Origin: Hyphomicrobium facile
GTDB taxonomy: Bacteria > Pseudomonadota > Alphaproteobacteria > Rhizobiales > Hyphomicrobiaceae
Length of the DNA stretch: 64,000 nucleotides
Reading direction: 5' to 3'
NCBI RefSeq assembly: GCF_900116175.1
Contig: NZ_FPCH01000002.1
Location: forward strand, 124,001-188,000
The notes under the pieces are model-generated. The model had not been told where the DNA came from, searched no databases, and was given only the letters and a program-made list of their open reading frames with translations. Numbering within the stretch: position 1 is the stretch's first letter; each line of letters opens with the position of its first letter. Both the position numbers and the translations under genes were made by a program. Positions 1 to 8,950 of this stretch are shown in pieces.

Positions 1-2
1 TT

Positions 3-1394
3 GCCTGCAAGTGGGCAGAGGATCAATTGGCCGCGACTCCGGACCTCGAGCCTTACGAGCGCCACCGCGCCGAGTTCTATTTGCGGCAGCTGACGAGCGC
101 CTACTCTCCGTCGAATTTTCCCGTGACCAATCCTGAAGTCTTACGGGAGACGATTGCGACCAATGCTCAGAACCTGCTCAACGGGGCGAACCTGCTGGCT
201 GAGGATTTGAAGCGTTCGGGCGACCTGATGAAAATCAGCCAGACCGATCCCACCGCATTCGAACTCGGCCGCAACCTTGCGACGACACCTGGGAAGATCG
301 TTTTTCAGAATGCGCTTTTGCAGCTCATTCAATACGCCCCCACTACGGAGCAGGTTCGTTTCCGGCCGTTGATCATGGTGCCGCCGTGGATCAACAAATA
401 CTACATCCTCGATCTGACGGCCTCGAAGAGCCTCATCAAGTATGTGGTGGATCAGGGCTTCACGGTTTTCGTCGTGTCGTGGGTCAATCCGGACGAGCAC
501 CTCGCCGATAAGACGTTCGAAGACTACGTGCTCGAAGGCATTCTGGAAGCGGTGCGCGCCGTTCAAGAGGAGACGGGCGTCGAGCAGATCAACGCGCTCG
601 GCTATTGTGTCGGTGGCACGGCGCTTTCGACGGGACTCGCTTACCTCGCCCAGCGCGGCGAAGAGCCTTTCAAGTGCTGCTCGCTGTTGACGACCCAGGT
701 CGACTTTTCGCTCGCCGGCGATCTGCTTCTCTTCACCGACGATTCGCAGCTCGAGGGCCTCGACGCGCTGATGAACGAGCGCGGCTTTCTCGACGGCTCG
801 CGCATGGCCAACGTCTTCAACATGATGCGGCCGCGCGACCTCATCTGGCCTTACGTGGTCAACAACTATCTCCTCGGTAAGAAGCCGTTCCCGTTCGACC
901 TCCTTTTCTGGAACCAGGACTCGACGCGGATGGCGGCCGCCAACCACAAATATTATCTGCGGGAGTTCTATAACGAGAACCGGCTCGCGAAAGGCGAGAT
1001 GATGCTTGGCGGCATCAAGCTCGACCTCAAAAAGATCAAGCTGCCGATCTTCTCGGTCGCAACGCGCGAGGATCATATCGCGCCGGCCGCTTCCGTATTC
1101 CGTGGCATTCAAATGTTCGGCGGACCCGTCGAGTTCGTGCTCGCCGGTTCGGGGCATATCGCGGGCGTCGTCAATCCACCCGAAAAAGTGAAGTACCAGT
1201 ACTGGACCGGCGGCAAGGCGATGACGAACGTCGCCAGTTGGGAAGCATCAGCCACGGAGCATCCCGGATCGTGGTGGCCGTACTGGATCGATTGGCTGTC
1301 GCAGCAGTCCGGCGGCTGGGTTCCAGCGCGCGTACCGGGAGCGAAGCTCGGCATCATCGAGGATGCGCCCGGTTCTTACGTCAAGGCTCGCTAG
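3..1394 (+). CDS. phaC: Class I poly(R)-hydroxyalkanoate synthase, 5' truncated by window edge
   Basis: Polymerises (R)-3-hydroxyacyl-CoA into polyhydroxyalkanoate on carbon-storage granules. The reading frame is open to the left edge (codons from base 3), and class I synthases are usually about 590 residues, so roughly 130 N-terminal residues lie outside the window. The lipase-like box GYCVGG carries the nucleophilic Cys. The catalytic Asp is in TREDHIAP and the His in GSGHIAGVVNPP, and the order Cys-Asp-His matches the family. The upstream in-frame residues ACKWAEDQ continue the protein, so the TTG at 27 is not the true start. It converges with the orphan gene at 1452-1772; no phasin or phaAB gene is adjacent in the visible part. 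Confidence 0.95.
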   Translation, partial: ACKWAEDQLAATPDLEPYERHRAEFYLRQLTSAYSPSNFPVTNPEVLRETIATNAQNLLNGANLLAEDLKRSGDLMKISQTDPTAFELGRNLATTPGKIVFQNALLQLIQYAPTTEQVRFRPLIMVPPWINKYYILDLTASKSLIKYVVDQGFTVFVVSWVNPDEHLADKTFEDYVLEGILEAVRAVQEETGVEQINALGYCVGGTALSTGLAYLAQRGEEPFKCCSLLTTQVDFSLAGDLLLFTDDSQLEGLDALMNERGFLDGSRMANVFNMMRPRDLIWPYVVNNYLLGKKPFPFDLLFWNQDSTRMAAANHKYYLREFYNENRLAKGEMMLGGIKLDLKKIKLPIFSVATREDHIAPAASVFRGIQMFGGPVEFVLAGSGHIAGVVNPPEKVKYQYWTGGKAMTNVASWEASATEHPGSWWPYWIDWLSQQSGGWVPARVPGAKLGIIEDAPGSYVKAR

Positions 1395-1410
1395 GCTTCG
1401 ATTTTGGCGG

Positions 1411-1435
1411 CCTGCGGCGGCCTTTTCGCCGCAGG
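1411..1435. terminator. Hairpin between convergent phaC and orphan gene
   Basis: Perfect 9-bp stem CCTGCGGCG (1411-1419) and CGCCGCAGG (1427-1435) with a 7-nt loop, 16 nt after the phaC stop. No clear T-run follows on either strand, so it may be an mRNA 3'-end hairpin or a weak bidirectional terminator. Confidence 0.5.
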
Positions 1436-1451
1436 TTCGCCCAACAGGCGA

Positions 1452-1772
1452 TCAAGCCAGTTCGAATTCGCCTTCGTAGTCGACGGGCCAGAGCACGGTA
1501 AACTCTTCGCTGTCGATCGCTCGGAACGCGACGGCGTTGACGTCGAGTTCGTCGGCCGCGTCTTCGACGATCGGCTCGATCTTTTCCCAGACCTTCGCTG
1601 CGTTCTTCGCGAGCAGGATGAGATTGATGACGCCGTCTCCCGGCTCGTGACCGTCGACTTCAGCCGAGGTCGAGTTGCCCAAGGCTTCGATCAGGCGATC
1701 CTCGAGCGCGATGACCCTCTCGAGAGTGTCGTCGTCGTCGCCCTGAAATTGGAGGACAAGCTGATGGTTCAT
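1452..1772 (-). CDS. Small acidic protein of unknown function
   Basis: A 106-residue soluble acidic protein. I do not recognise a named family. It begins MNHQLVLQFQG and has a DDDDT stretch, a pattern compatible with a small alpha/beta domain, and an acidic C-terminus (DYEGEFELA). There is no signal peptide or membrane segment. GGAAAGGAACC lies just upstream of the ATG and supplies a ribosome binding site. It lies 21 nt downstream of metY on the same strand and could be transcribed with it. Codon use looks like that of its neighbours, which supports a real gene. Function cannot be assigned. Confidence 0.7.
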   Translation of the reverse strand: MNHQLVLQFQGDDDDTLERVIALEDRLIEALGNSTSAEVDGHEPGDGVINLILLAKNAAKVWEKIEPIVEDAADELDVNAVAFRAIDSEEFTVLWPVDYEGEFELA

Positions 1773-1793
1773 GGTTCCTTTCCCTACCGGCGT

Positions 1794-3083
1794 CTAAACG
1801 GCATTGAGCGCCTGTTCGAGATCGCCGATAATGTCGTCTATATCCTCGATACCGATCGATAGCCTCACAACGTCCGGCCCCGCCCCGGCGGCTATCTGCT
1901 CGTCATCCTGTAGCTGCCGGTGCGTCGTCGATGCCGGATGAATGACAAGGCTTCGCGTATCCCCGATGTTGGCGAGAAGACTGAAGAGCTTCAACCCCGA
2001 AACCAGCTTCACGCCCGCTTCATATCCACCTTTGACGCCAAAGGTGAAGACGGCTCCCGCACCTTTTGGACAAATCTTTTTCTGGACTTCGTGGCTCGGG
2101 CTCCCCTCAAGCCCAGCGTAGCTGACCCAGGCAATTTTGGGATGGGCAGCGAGCCACTTCGCAACGGCCAGAGCGCTGTCCGACTGGCGTTGCATTCGCA
2201 GCGGCAATGTCTCGACGCCGGTCAGCAGGAGGAAGGCGTTGAAAGGTGAGATCGCGGGGCCGAGGTCGCGCAGTCCGAGGACGCGGGCTGCGATCGCAAA
2301 GGCCATCGGGCCGAAAGCTTCCGCCAGCTTCACGCCATTGTAGGAGGGGTTTGGGTCGACCAGCGATTTATAGCGATGGCGGCTTCCCAGCCAGTCGAAG
2401 GTTCCGCAATCAACGATGGCCCCGCCGATCGAGTTGCCATGGCCGCCGATGAACTTCGTGAGGCTATGGAGAACGATATCGGCGCCGAAATCCTTAGGCT
2501 TGCAGAGGTAGGGGGTCGCCAGCGTGTTGTCGACGATGAAGGGAACGCCTGCCTTTTTGGCGATCGCCGCAATGGCTGGAAGATCAACGACAATTCCGCC
2601 GGGATTGGCGATGCTCTCGCAGTAGATGGCCCGCGTGCGGGGCGTGATCGCGGCGGCGATGGATGCCGGATCCGTGGCATCGGCCCATGCGACCTGCCAG
2701 CCGAACTTCTTGAACGCGTGATTGAACTGATTGACCGAGCCGCCGTAGAGCTGCCGTCCCGCCACGAACTCGTCACCCGGCTCTAGAAGCGTGTGGAACG
2801 TCAGGAGCTGCGCTGCATGCCCGGACGCGACCGCGAGTGCCGCTGAACCGCCTTCAAGCGCTGCGAGGCGTGCCTCCAGCACCGATTGTGTGGGGTTCGT
2901 TATGCGGGTGTAGATGTTTCCGAACGCCTGCAGCCCGAACAGCGCCGCGGCGTGGTCGACATCGTTAAACACGTAGGATGTAGTCTGGTAGATCGGCGTT
3001 GCGCGCGCGCCGGTCGTCGGATCAGGTGTCGCCCCTGCGTGAACTGCAGCAGTCGCAAATTTCTGGGTTGGTGTGGACGACAT
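1794..3083 (-). CDS. metY: O-acetylhomoserine sulfhydrylase (O-acetylhomoserine aminocarboxypropyltransferase)
   Basis: PLP enzyme of the Cys/Met metabolism family that makes homocysteine (or methionine) from O-acetylhomoserine and sulfide (or methanethiol). At 429 residues it has the usual length of this subgroup. The PLP-binding lysine is about residue 210 in LHSLTKFIGGHG. Also present are GNIYTRITNPT near 55-65, a glycine-rich ASGHAAQ segment near 87, and the C-terminal VIHPASTTH motif typical of the sulfhydrylases. The ATG at 3083 is preceded by AGGAG 9 nt upstream, and this ribosome binding site sits in the 3' arm of a strong hairpin (3091-3126), so translation may be gated. MetY, MetZ and cystathionine gamma-synthase are related, but the length and motifs favour MetY. 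Confidence 0.93.
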   Translation of the reverse strand: MSSTPTQKFATAAVHAGATPDPTTGARATPIYQTTSYVFNDVDHAAALFGLQAFGNIYTRITNPTQSVLEARLAALEGGSAALAVASGHAAQLLTFHTLLEPGDEFVAGRQLYGGSVNQFNHAFKKFGWQVAWADATDPASIAAAITPRTRAIYCESIANPGGIVVDLPAIAAIAKKAGVPFIVDNTLATPYLCKPKDFGADIVLHSLTKFIGGHGNSIGGAIVDCGTFDWLGSRHRYKSLVDPNPSYNGVKLAEAFGPMAFAIAARVLGLRDLGPAISPFNAFLLLTGVETLPLRMQRQSDSALAVAKWLAAHPKIAWVSYAGLEGSPSHEVQKKICPKGAGAVFTFGVKGGYEAGVKLVSGLKLFSLLANIGDTRSLVIHPASTTHRQLQDDEQIAAGAGPDVVRLSIGIEDIDDIIGDLEQALNAV

Positions 3084-3090
3084 AACCTTT

Positions 3091-3126
3091 GGCTCCTGGT
3101 CGCGAAGTTGCCGCGAAGGAGGAGCC
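3091..3126 (-). promoter_or_regulatory. metY leader hairpin that masks the Shine-Dalgarno
   Basis: In the mRNA sense GGCTCCT pairs with AGGAGCC (plus-strand arms 3091-3097 and 3120-3126), with an inner stem TCGCG/CGCGA (3100-3104 and 3112-3116). The AGGAG of the 3' arm is the only good Shine-Dalgarno for metY, 9 nt from its ATG. A second small hairpin, CAGGC-TAG-GCCTG, lies just upstream in the transcript. This arrangement suits translational control, but I could not match it to a known SAM riboswitch class. Confidence 0.5.
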
Positions 3127-3171
3127 GAGTCAGGCCTAGCCTGTCAACTGGTTAAGCTCGTCAACACCAAA

Positions 3172-3378
3172 TCAAAGTTTTGCGAATTGCCCGGCAATCC
3201 CGCAGTGCCACTTCTGAATGGTCCAGTTGGGGTGTTCCCCGATCCACTTCGCCATCTCGATCTGGCCGGTCGACATGCACTGCTGCGCGCTGACGTTTTC
3301 GCCCTCGAAATTCAGGGTGACATCTCTGCAACGGGACGGCTGATCAACCATGCAGACGGCGACGACAAGCTCAATCAT
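3172..3378 (-). CDS. Small conserved-looking protein, possibly secreted
   Basis: A 68-residue protein beginning MIELVVAVCMVDQ, chosen as start because GGAGG lies about 4 nt upstream, whereas the longer frame has no site. The N-terminal hydrophobic run and four cysteines (VCMV, SRCRD, QQCMS, WHCGI) are the visible features. The paired cysteines suggest disulfides in the periplasm. Short proteins of this kind (hydrophobic start, a D-V-T-L-x-F segment, C-terminal W-x-C-G) occur in other alphaproteobacteria as hypothetical proteins. It lies 88 nt upstream of metY on the same strand. Function unknown. Confidence 0.65.
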   Translation of the reverse strand: MIELVVAVCMVDQPSRCRDVTLNFEGENVSAQQCMSTGQIEMAKWIGEHPNWTIQKWHCGIAGQFAKL

Positions 3379-3788
3379 AGGACCTCCAGGTGTAGATCTC
3401 ACGACCGCTCGTTAAAGCGGTCCGTTAAGCCCTGGGCGGTTTCCTCAAGTCTGCTTTTTGTTCATGCGCGGGAAGAATAGGCAAAGTATGAAGGAAATAA
3501 TGCATTGCACAAGAACGCGGCTGTCGCAGTCCTTGCCTATTTCGACATCACGTTAAATTTGTCGCGGGAATGTTGCTAAAACACCCCGCATCGAGCAGCA
3601 AATCGTATCGCATGCGCCACACTTTTGCCTTGTCAGAATGGGCATCGCATTCGATAAGCAGCGCGAAGGCAACAATTGATTCGAATTTTGCCGGAACGAC
3701 CACGACTGATCTTGTGCGAAGTCGGGGGTCGGGGCGATGTGACCGGGGTAAAGTCGCGGGGCGGACTTGTAAGGCGGCAGATCGGCAT
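3379..3788. other. Intergenic region without a supported gene
   Basis: This stretch separates the divergent small genes at 3172-3378 and 3789-4016. It is more AT-rich than its surroundings around 3480-3720. Short open frames have no ribosome binding site and arginine/serine-rich translations typical of noise. It probably holds promoters for both flanking genes, but no confident -35/-10 pair was found. Confidence 0.4.
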
Positions 3789-4016
3789 ATGATTAATCAA
3801 GGGGCTGAGGCAGCCCAAAGTGCAGCGTTCGATGGCGTACGCGCATCTCAAACACCAACCGTCGGGTGGTTCGTCCGGCGTTCAGCGCTCTGGATGGGCA
3901 TCATCATCGTCGCCGTCGTGCTTGCGTGCACGCTTTACGCGCTCGCAAGCCAAGTCGGAGCCGATGACATCCGCGACGCACCAAGGGACACCGCGGGGCC
4001 GACCCTGAAGGTTTAG
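3789..4016 (+). CDS. Small single-pass membrane protein
   Basis: A 75-residue protein starting at MINQGAEAAQ. A purine-rich AAGGCGG lies about 13 nt before the ATG. A hydrophilic N-terminus of about 30 residues is followed by one membrane helix (WMGIIIVAVVLACTLYAL, about residues 34-51) and a short acidic tail (GADDIRDAPRD). The frame is also open upstream, but that stretch is cysteine/serine/arginine-rich and unlikely to be coding. No family recognised. It is a single gene on the plus strand with no obvious partner. Confidence 0.5.
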   Translation: MINQGAEAAQSAAFDGVRASQTPTVGWFVRRSALWMGIIIVAVVLACTLYALASQVGADDIRDAPRDTAGPTLKV

Positions 4017-4398
4017 CCTCAAGTTTTATCAGCTACTCCTGACTTGCCGGTCGACTCGCCGGTCGCCGGGCGTGCCGCGTGGTGCGGTCCGCTTGCGATC
4101 CCGCATGCCATTTTTCGCGGCGCGCGCTTTTTCATGCCGCGTTCAGCACGGGCTTGGTATGGTACAATCCAGTTCTGCGTCTTCCTGGATGGTACGGGGG
4201 CTTTTGCTTGCAATTAGTAGTGGGTTGTTCTCACCGCATTAGACCAACTTTTGAAATAACTAATCTTTTCTCGCGCAACCGGATAAATTTGCCTGCGGGT
4301 TCATTATTGTTGCTGCGGGGCTGTCACCGATACCTTGAATTTGGGCTCTCCTTACTCCAAACATCTGCGATCGGTTCGAGCCCGAGGGACGCGTCGGA
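4017..4398. other. Intergenic region upstream of bpt
   Basis: No supported gene. Bases about 4220-4300 are AT-rich and are the likely site of the bpt promoter. A 64-residue frame on the minus strand (4019-4213) starts with TTG, lacks a binding site and is basic and repetitive, so it is not called. Confidence 0.4.
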
Positions 4399-5160
4399 AT
4401 GACGGAGCAGCAAAAGAAGTTTCCAGAGTTCTATGTAACCGCTCCGCAGCCTTGTCCTTATTTGCCGGGCAGGCTCGAGCGAAAGCTCTTCACCCATTTG
4501 ACTCACGACAAGCCGCCGGAGCTGGTCGACCGTCTTCTGACGACGGGTTTTCGGCGCAGCCAGAATATTGCGTACGTGCCCTATTGCGAAGGCTGCCAAG
4601 CCTGCATCTCGGTGCGCGTTCTCGTCAATGAATTCCAGCCGGACCGCTCGATGCGCAGGAGCTGGAACAGAAACTCTTCGCTGATCGCGCAGCGTACGGC
4701 GCCGACGCCGACGATGGAGCAGTTCAAGCTCTTCCGCGCATACATCGACGCACGGCACAGCGACGGCGGAATGGCGGACATGACGATCCTCGACTACCGG
4801 ATGATGGTCGAAGATACGGTGATCGAGACTTTCCTTACCGAATACCGGCAGAAGCCGGCGGACGCGACGGATCTCGATTTCGACTCTTGGCCGTTGAAGG
4901 CCGTCGCGCTCTGCGACCGGCTCACGGACGGCATCTCGATGGTCTACAGCTTTTACGATCCCGCGGACGCCGACGCCGGCCTCGGCACCTACATGATCCT
5001 CGAGCACATCGCGTTCGCCCGCCGCATCGGGCTACCGCACGTGTATCTCGGCTATTGGATCGATGGTTCGCGTAAAATGGCCTACAAAACCCGCTTCAAA
5101 CCGCAAGAGCGCCTCGGGCCAGACCGGTGGGAACGTGTCGGCGACGGCGAGGAAGACTGA
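4399..5160 (+). CDS. bpt: Aspartate/glutamate leucyltransferase (Bpt family; often named arginyltransferase)
   Basis: Transfers leucine from Leu-tRNA to N-terminal Asp/Glu of proteins, creating N-degrons for ClpAP. At 253 residues it has the usual length. The N-terminal ATE_N part contains the CPYLPGR motif and the cysteine pair in PYCEGCQACISVRV (about residues 55-70). The C-terminal part contains the acetyltransferase-like segment with YDPADADAGLGTYMILEH and VYLGYWIDGSRKMAYK, both hallmark motifs of Bpt/Ate1. The ATG at 4399 is immediately followed by a good family N-terminus (MTEQQKKFPEFYVT). It is transcribed alone and convergent with the gene at 5172. Confidence 0.93.
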   Translation: MTEQQKKFPEFYVTAPQPCPYLPGRLERKLFTHLTHDKPPELVDRLLTTGFRRSQNIAYVPYCEGCQACISVRVLVNEFQPDRSMRRSWNRNSSLIAQRTAPTPTMEQFKLFRAYIDARHSDGGMADMTILDYRMMVEDTVIETFLTEYRQKPADATDLDFDSWPLKAVALCDRLTDGISMVYSFYDPADADAGLGTYMILEHIAFARRIGLPHVYLGYWIDGSRKMAYKTRFKPQERLGPDRWERVGDGEED

Positions 5161-5171
5161 AGCCGAAGTTC

Positions 5172-5675
5172 CTATTTCGCGATTTCGGCATCGAGTTTTT
5201 CGAACATGTAATTCCACTTGGCCGACTGCGTATCGACCAGCATCTTCATGCGTGCGCGAAGCTCGAGCAGCAATGCGCAGTCGGGTGCGGCGGCAGCGGC
5301 ACCTTCTTGGCCCATCGACGCGATCGCGGATAGCAATTCGTCCGTCGTCTTATCGTAAACAGCGGTTTTTTCGTCTTTCACGAACGGCCTTGCCTGGACG
5401 ATGAAGTCGTCGTGGGTCCAGTTGCGCTTTTCCTTGAGCTCGCGCAGTTTTTCCTGAAAGACCGGCCGGTTCTGGTTGTTCAAGTCACGCAGGCTGCCGG
5501 ACGCCGTTTCGACGACAGACTCGAAATCTTCCTTGGCGCAGGTCGCCGACGTTTCGTCTGCCCGAAGACCGGAGCAGCACGAAACAATCGCCAGACCTAT
5601 TCCAGCGGCGATGGCCGCCCGTCCTCTGAACCCACCCATGCCGGCAGTCGTAGCTTTGCGCAGGCAAAGCGACAA
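5172..5675 (-). CDS. Exported protein of unknown function (possible lipoprotein)
   Basis: A 167-residue protein with a basic N-terminus followed by a hydrophobic stretch ending in AIVSCCSG, which could be a Sec signal with an imperfect lipobox. An internal ATG at residue 13 (MGGFRGRAA) would give a more compact signal peptide and may be the real start. The mature part is helical, charged and has two further cysteines, one early (SATCAKED) and one late (PDCALLL). Repeated acidic/basic blocks such as LRELKEKRNWTHDDF suggest a helical bundle. It lies 23 nt downstream of parC on the same strand. I do not recognise the family. Confidence 0.7.
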   Translation of the reverse strand: MSLCLRKATTAGMGGFRGRAAIAAGIGLAIVSCCSGLRADETSATCAKEDFESVVETASGSLRDLNNQNRPVFQEKLRELKEKRNWTHDDFIVQARPFVKDEKTAVYDKTTDELLSAIASMGQEGAAAAAPDCALLLELRARMKMLVDTQSAKWNYMFEKLDAEIAK

Positions 5676-5698
5676 GCGCCGTCAATCAACACTCCGAG

Positions 5699-7948
5699 TT
5701 AAAAGCGCGGCCCGAATGAATTGGAGCGTGGGAAACCCTTCGGCGCCACCTTGCCCGCCTGCGCGCGCTCGCCCGCCCACTCCTTCAATTCACTCCACGA
5801 CAGAGTAAATTCGCGGCCGGCACTGTCGAGCCAGGTCAAGCCGGCGGATTTCTTGAAGACGCGGGCATCGGACAGCGCACCGTCCTTGAAGCGCTGAAGG
5901 ATGACGCCTTTACCGCGCGTCATTTCATTGACCTCGTCGAGCTTGAAGATCAGGAGCTTGCGGTTTTCGCCGATGGTCGCGACGTGATCGCCGTCGACCG
6001 GAACGCAGACGCGCGCCTCCTCAGGCTCGGTGACGTTGAGGATCTGCTTGCCCTTGCGCGTCGAGGCGATGACTTCTTCCTCGGGGACGATAAATCCATA
6101 GCCGCCCGTCGATGCCACGAGCAGCTTCCGCGATGGATCGTGGACGAAGATCTCCGCAACATCGTGATTTTCTTCGAGGTCGATCATGAGGCGCAAAGGC
6201 TCGCCGTGTCCGCGGCCGCCCGGAAGGGCGTTGGCTTCCAGAGTGAAGAACCGGCCGTTGGTCGCAAACAGGACGAGCTTATCCGTCGTGAAAGCTTTCA
6301 AGGCGCGCTTCAGCTCGTCGCCCTGCTTGAATTCGAGCTTCGACAGGTCGTCCTGATGGCCCTTCAGCGCCCGCACCCAGCCCTTTTCGGAGAGGATGAC
6401 CGTTACCGGTTCCTTCTCGACGAGCGCTGCGGCGAGATCGACTTCAACCTCGGGTGCGTCATCGAACGTGGAACGGCGCTTACCGAGAGCCGTCTTCTTC
6501 GAATATTTCTCGCGCGTTTCCTTGACCTCGCCCGCGACGTGCTCCCACTGCAGCTCTTCAGATTTCAAAAGCTGTTTCAGCTCGCGGCGCTCTTTCGAAA
6601 GCTTATCGTGCTCGGCGCGGATCTCGAATTCCTCGAGCTTCGACAGCGAACGCAGCCGCAAGTTCAGGATCGCTTCCGCCTGCACTTCGCTGAGGCTGAA
6701 CTTCGAGATCAGCTTCGCCTTCGGATCGTCCTCATGGCGGACGATGCGGATCACCTCGTCGATATTGAGGTAGGCGATCAAATAGCCGGCGAGAACTTCG
6801 AGACGGTGCTCGATCTTCTGCAAACGATGCGTCGAGCGGCGAACCAGAACCTCTATGCGATGCTCGAGCCACTGCCAGAGCACGTTGCGCAGATCGAGCA
6901 CATTCGGGATCTGCCCGTTCGACAGCACGTTCATGTTGAGGCTGACGCGGACATCGAGCTCCGTCAGGCGGAAGAGGCTCTCCATCAGCAGAACGGGATC
7001 GACCGCGCGGGTCTTCGGCTCGAGGACGAGACGGATCTCTTCTGCGCTTTCGTCACGCACATCGCCGAGGAGCGGCAGCTTCTTCTCGCTCATCAGGTCG
7101 GCGATTTTCTCGACGAGCTTCGCCTTCTGCACGCCGTAGGGAATTTCGGTGACGACGACCTGATAGCCGCCACGCGTGGTTTCTTCCTTCGTCCACCGCG
7201 CCCTGACGCGGAAGCCGCCGCGGCCCGTCTTGTAGGCTTCGAGTATCTGCTCGCGCGGCTCGACGATGACGCCGCCCGTCGGGAAGTCGGGACCCGGAAT
7301 CATTTCGACGAGCTTCTCGATCGTCGCGTTCGGGTGCTTGATCAGATGCAGGAGCGCTGCGCACAGCTCGTCGACGTTGTGCGGCGGGATGCTTGTCGCC
7401 ATGCCGACGGCGATGCCGGTGGCGCCGTTGGCAAGCAGGTTCGGGAACGCCGCCGGCAGCACGACCGGCTCTTCGACGCGGCCATCGTAGTTCGGGCGAA
7501 AATCGACCGTGTCCTCGTCGATGCCTTCGAGGATCAGCGCCGCAGTCTCGGTCATGCGCGCTTCGGTGTATCGACCGGCGGCCGGGTTATCGCCATCGAT
7601 ATTGCCGAAGTTTCCCTGCCCGTCGACAAGCGGATAGCGTACGGCGAAATCCTGCGCGAGGCGCGCCAGCGCGTCGTAGATCGCCATATCGCCATGCGGA
7701 TGGTAGTTACCCATCACGTCGCCGACGATCTTGGCGCACTTGATGTAGCCACCCTCGGGATTGAGGCGCAGTTCGCGCATCGCGTAGAGGATGCGGCGGT
7801 GGACAGGCTTCATGCCGTCGCGAACATCCGGCAGCGCGCGGTGCATAATCGTCGACAGAGCATAAGCCAGATAGCGCTCTTCGAGAGCGGTCCGGAGTTC
7901 GACAGGCTCGATCGGGCCGTCGCCCGGCAGAATCGGTTTTGTGGTCAT
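5699..7948 (-). CDS. parC: DNA topoisomerase IV subunit A
   Basis: Breakage-reunion subunit of topoisomerase IV, which decatenates daughter chromosomes with ParE. At 749 residues it is normal for alphaproteobacterial ParC. The start region [20 protein letters not shown] and the winged-helix catalytic segment ([30 protein letters not shown]) are intact, and the active-site tyrosine is about residue 127 in GRYTEARM. The C-terminal third holds the beta-pinwheel repeats, as seen in [15 protein letters not shown] and [11 protein letters not shown]. The divergent CTD and shorter length separate it from GyrA. parE is not in the window. It is preceded by a 242-nt gap before the divergent CAP gene. 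Confidence 0.95.
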   Translation of the reverse strand: MTTKPILPGDGPIEPVELRTALEERYLAYALSTIMHRALPDVRDGMKPVHRRILYAMRELRLNPEGGYIKCAKIVGDVMGNYHPHGDMAIYDALARLAQDFAVRYPLVDGQGNFGNIDGDNPAAGRYTEARMTETAALILEGIDEDTVDFRPNYDGRVEEPVVLPAAFPNLLANGATGIAVGMATSIPPHNVDELCAALLHLIKHPNATIEKLVEMIPGPDFPTGGVIVEPREQILEAYKTGRGGFRVRARWTKEETTRGGYQVVVTEIPYGVQKAKLVEKIADLMSEKKLPLLGDVRDESAEEIRLVLEPKTRAVDPVLLMESLFRLTELDVRVSLNMNVLSNGQIPNVLDLRNVLWQWLEHRIEVLVRRSTHRLQKIEHRLEVLAGYLIAYLNIDEVIRIVRHEDDPKAKLISKFSLSEVQAEAILNLRLRSLSKLEEFEIRAEHDKLSKERRELKQLLKSEELQWEHVAGEVKETREKYSKKTALGKRRSTFDDAPEVEVDLAAALVEKEPVTVILSEKGWVRALKGHQDDLSKLEFKQGDELKRALKAFTTDKLVLFATNGRFFTLEANALPGGRGHGEPLRLMIDLEENHDVAEIFVHDPSRKLLVASTGGYGFIVPEEEVIASTRKGKQILNVTEPEEARVCVPVDGDHVATIGENRKLLIFKLDEVNEMTRGKGVILQRFKDGALSDARVFKKSAGLTWLDSAGREFTLSWSELKEWAGERAQAGKVAPKGFPRSNSFGPRF

Positions 7949-8190
7949 GGCGCATCCCTACAGTGCCTCCGAGGCGCCCTCAAGCCTGGGCGACCTTCGG
8001 TCGTTACCGCCAACAGCTAAGACTTCAGGCGCCGCGCCATTTGGGCGCAAGCCGGCACTTGCCTCTGCCCGGTGCCTTGCGGCCACTCTTCCACAATGAG
8101 GGGATTTGCTTCTGGACGTGACCGATGGCGCCAAGGTATCCCCGCGGCTAGATTTTCGACGTTTGAAGCTCAGCAGGAACGCAATCGGTA

Positions 8191-8898
8191 ATGGCAGCAC
8201 TGGTGCCCGACCTGCCGCAGATCGAACAGCACATCGTCGAACTCACGAATAAGGCGCGGCAAGAACAGAAGCAGCCGGCTTTAAAAATCAACGCGTTGCT
8301 AGCGAAGGCCGCGCGTGCCTACGCCGAGCGGGTGGCGCGCAGCGGCACGTTCTCTCATAACGCCGATGGCCGCACGCCCGCTCAACGCGCGGAAAGCGCC
8401 GGCTATAAGCATTGCGATATTGCCGAAAATCTCGCGATGGATCAGGACAGCCGGGGCTTCGACACCGGCACTCTTGCTCTCCAAGCGGTTGCGGGCTGGA
8501 TGAATTCACCACCGCACCGCGCCAACATCATGAGGGCTTCCGTCACCGAAATCGGCGTTGGCGTCGCGCGCGCTCCTGGGCCGAAGCCGAAGTTCATTGC
8601 CGTCGAACTCTTCGGACGGCCTGCGACAGAAATCTACAGCTTCAAACTGTTCAATTTATCGAACACGGGCGTCAGCTATTCGTTCGACGGTAAGACGCGC
8701 GACTTGAAGCCCAATACGTCGGTTTCCATCACCGCCTGCTCTCCGGGTGAACTCGTCCTATCGAAACAAGGCGGGTGGCTTTCGGACGCGACGGAAATCG
8801 GCCGTACGCGTCCTGAGAACAAGAAGGTTTACACGTTGAAATCGACCGCCGTCGGCGGGATGACGCTGGAAGTTTCCGCCCACGGGCAAACGCCTTAG
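8191..8898 (+). CDS. CAP (SCP/PR-1) domain protein
   Basis: The N-terminal 145 residues form a CAP domain: a helical start (IEQHIVELTNKARQEQ), the GTFSHNADGRTPAQRAESAGY region with the family His, and SPPHRANIMRASVTEIGVGV with the second His and the typical sheet motif. About 80 further residues form an unrecognised beta-rich domain. CAP proteins are usually exported, but this frame has an in-frame stop at 8164 and no start upstream, and no signal peptide is visible. Either export is non-classical or the protein is cytoplasmic. Bacterial CAP proteins have poorly defined roles. Confidence 0.85.
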   Translation: MAALVPDLPQIEQHIVELTNKARQEQKQPALKINALLAKAARAYAERVARSGTFSHNADGRTPAQRAESAGYKHCDIAENLAMDQDSRGFDTGTLALQAVAGWMNSPPHRANIMRASVTEIGVGVARAPGPKPKFIAVELFGRPATEIYSFKLFNLSNTGVSYSFDGKTRDLKPNTSVSITACSPGELVLSKQGGWLSDATEIGRTRPENKKVYTLKSTAVGGMTLEVSAHGQTP

Positions 8899-8950
8899 CG
8901 GCCGCGGCATCTCTTCCGGCGAGGAACGTTTTCCGAGCCCAGGCGTTTCA

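Noticed and set aside
141-1157. A 338-codon open frame antisense to phaC
   Set aside because: The phaC active-site motifs on the plus strand explain the region.
3084-3171. SAM-II riboswitch upstream of metY
   Set aside because: A TGATTT-like element is present in the leader, but the conserved GCTAAA and pseudoknot pairing could not be found; only the hairpin is reported.
4019-4213. A possible 64-residue protein on the minus strand
   Set aside because: TTG start, no Shine-Dalgarno, basic repetitive sequence and no known similarity.
5984-8020. A 678-codon open frame antisense to parC
   Set aside because: ParC motifs are intact on the minus strand, and the antisense translation lacks any family features.
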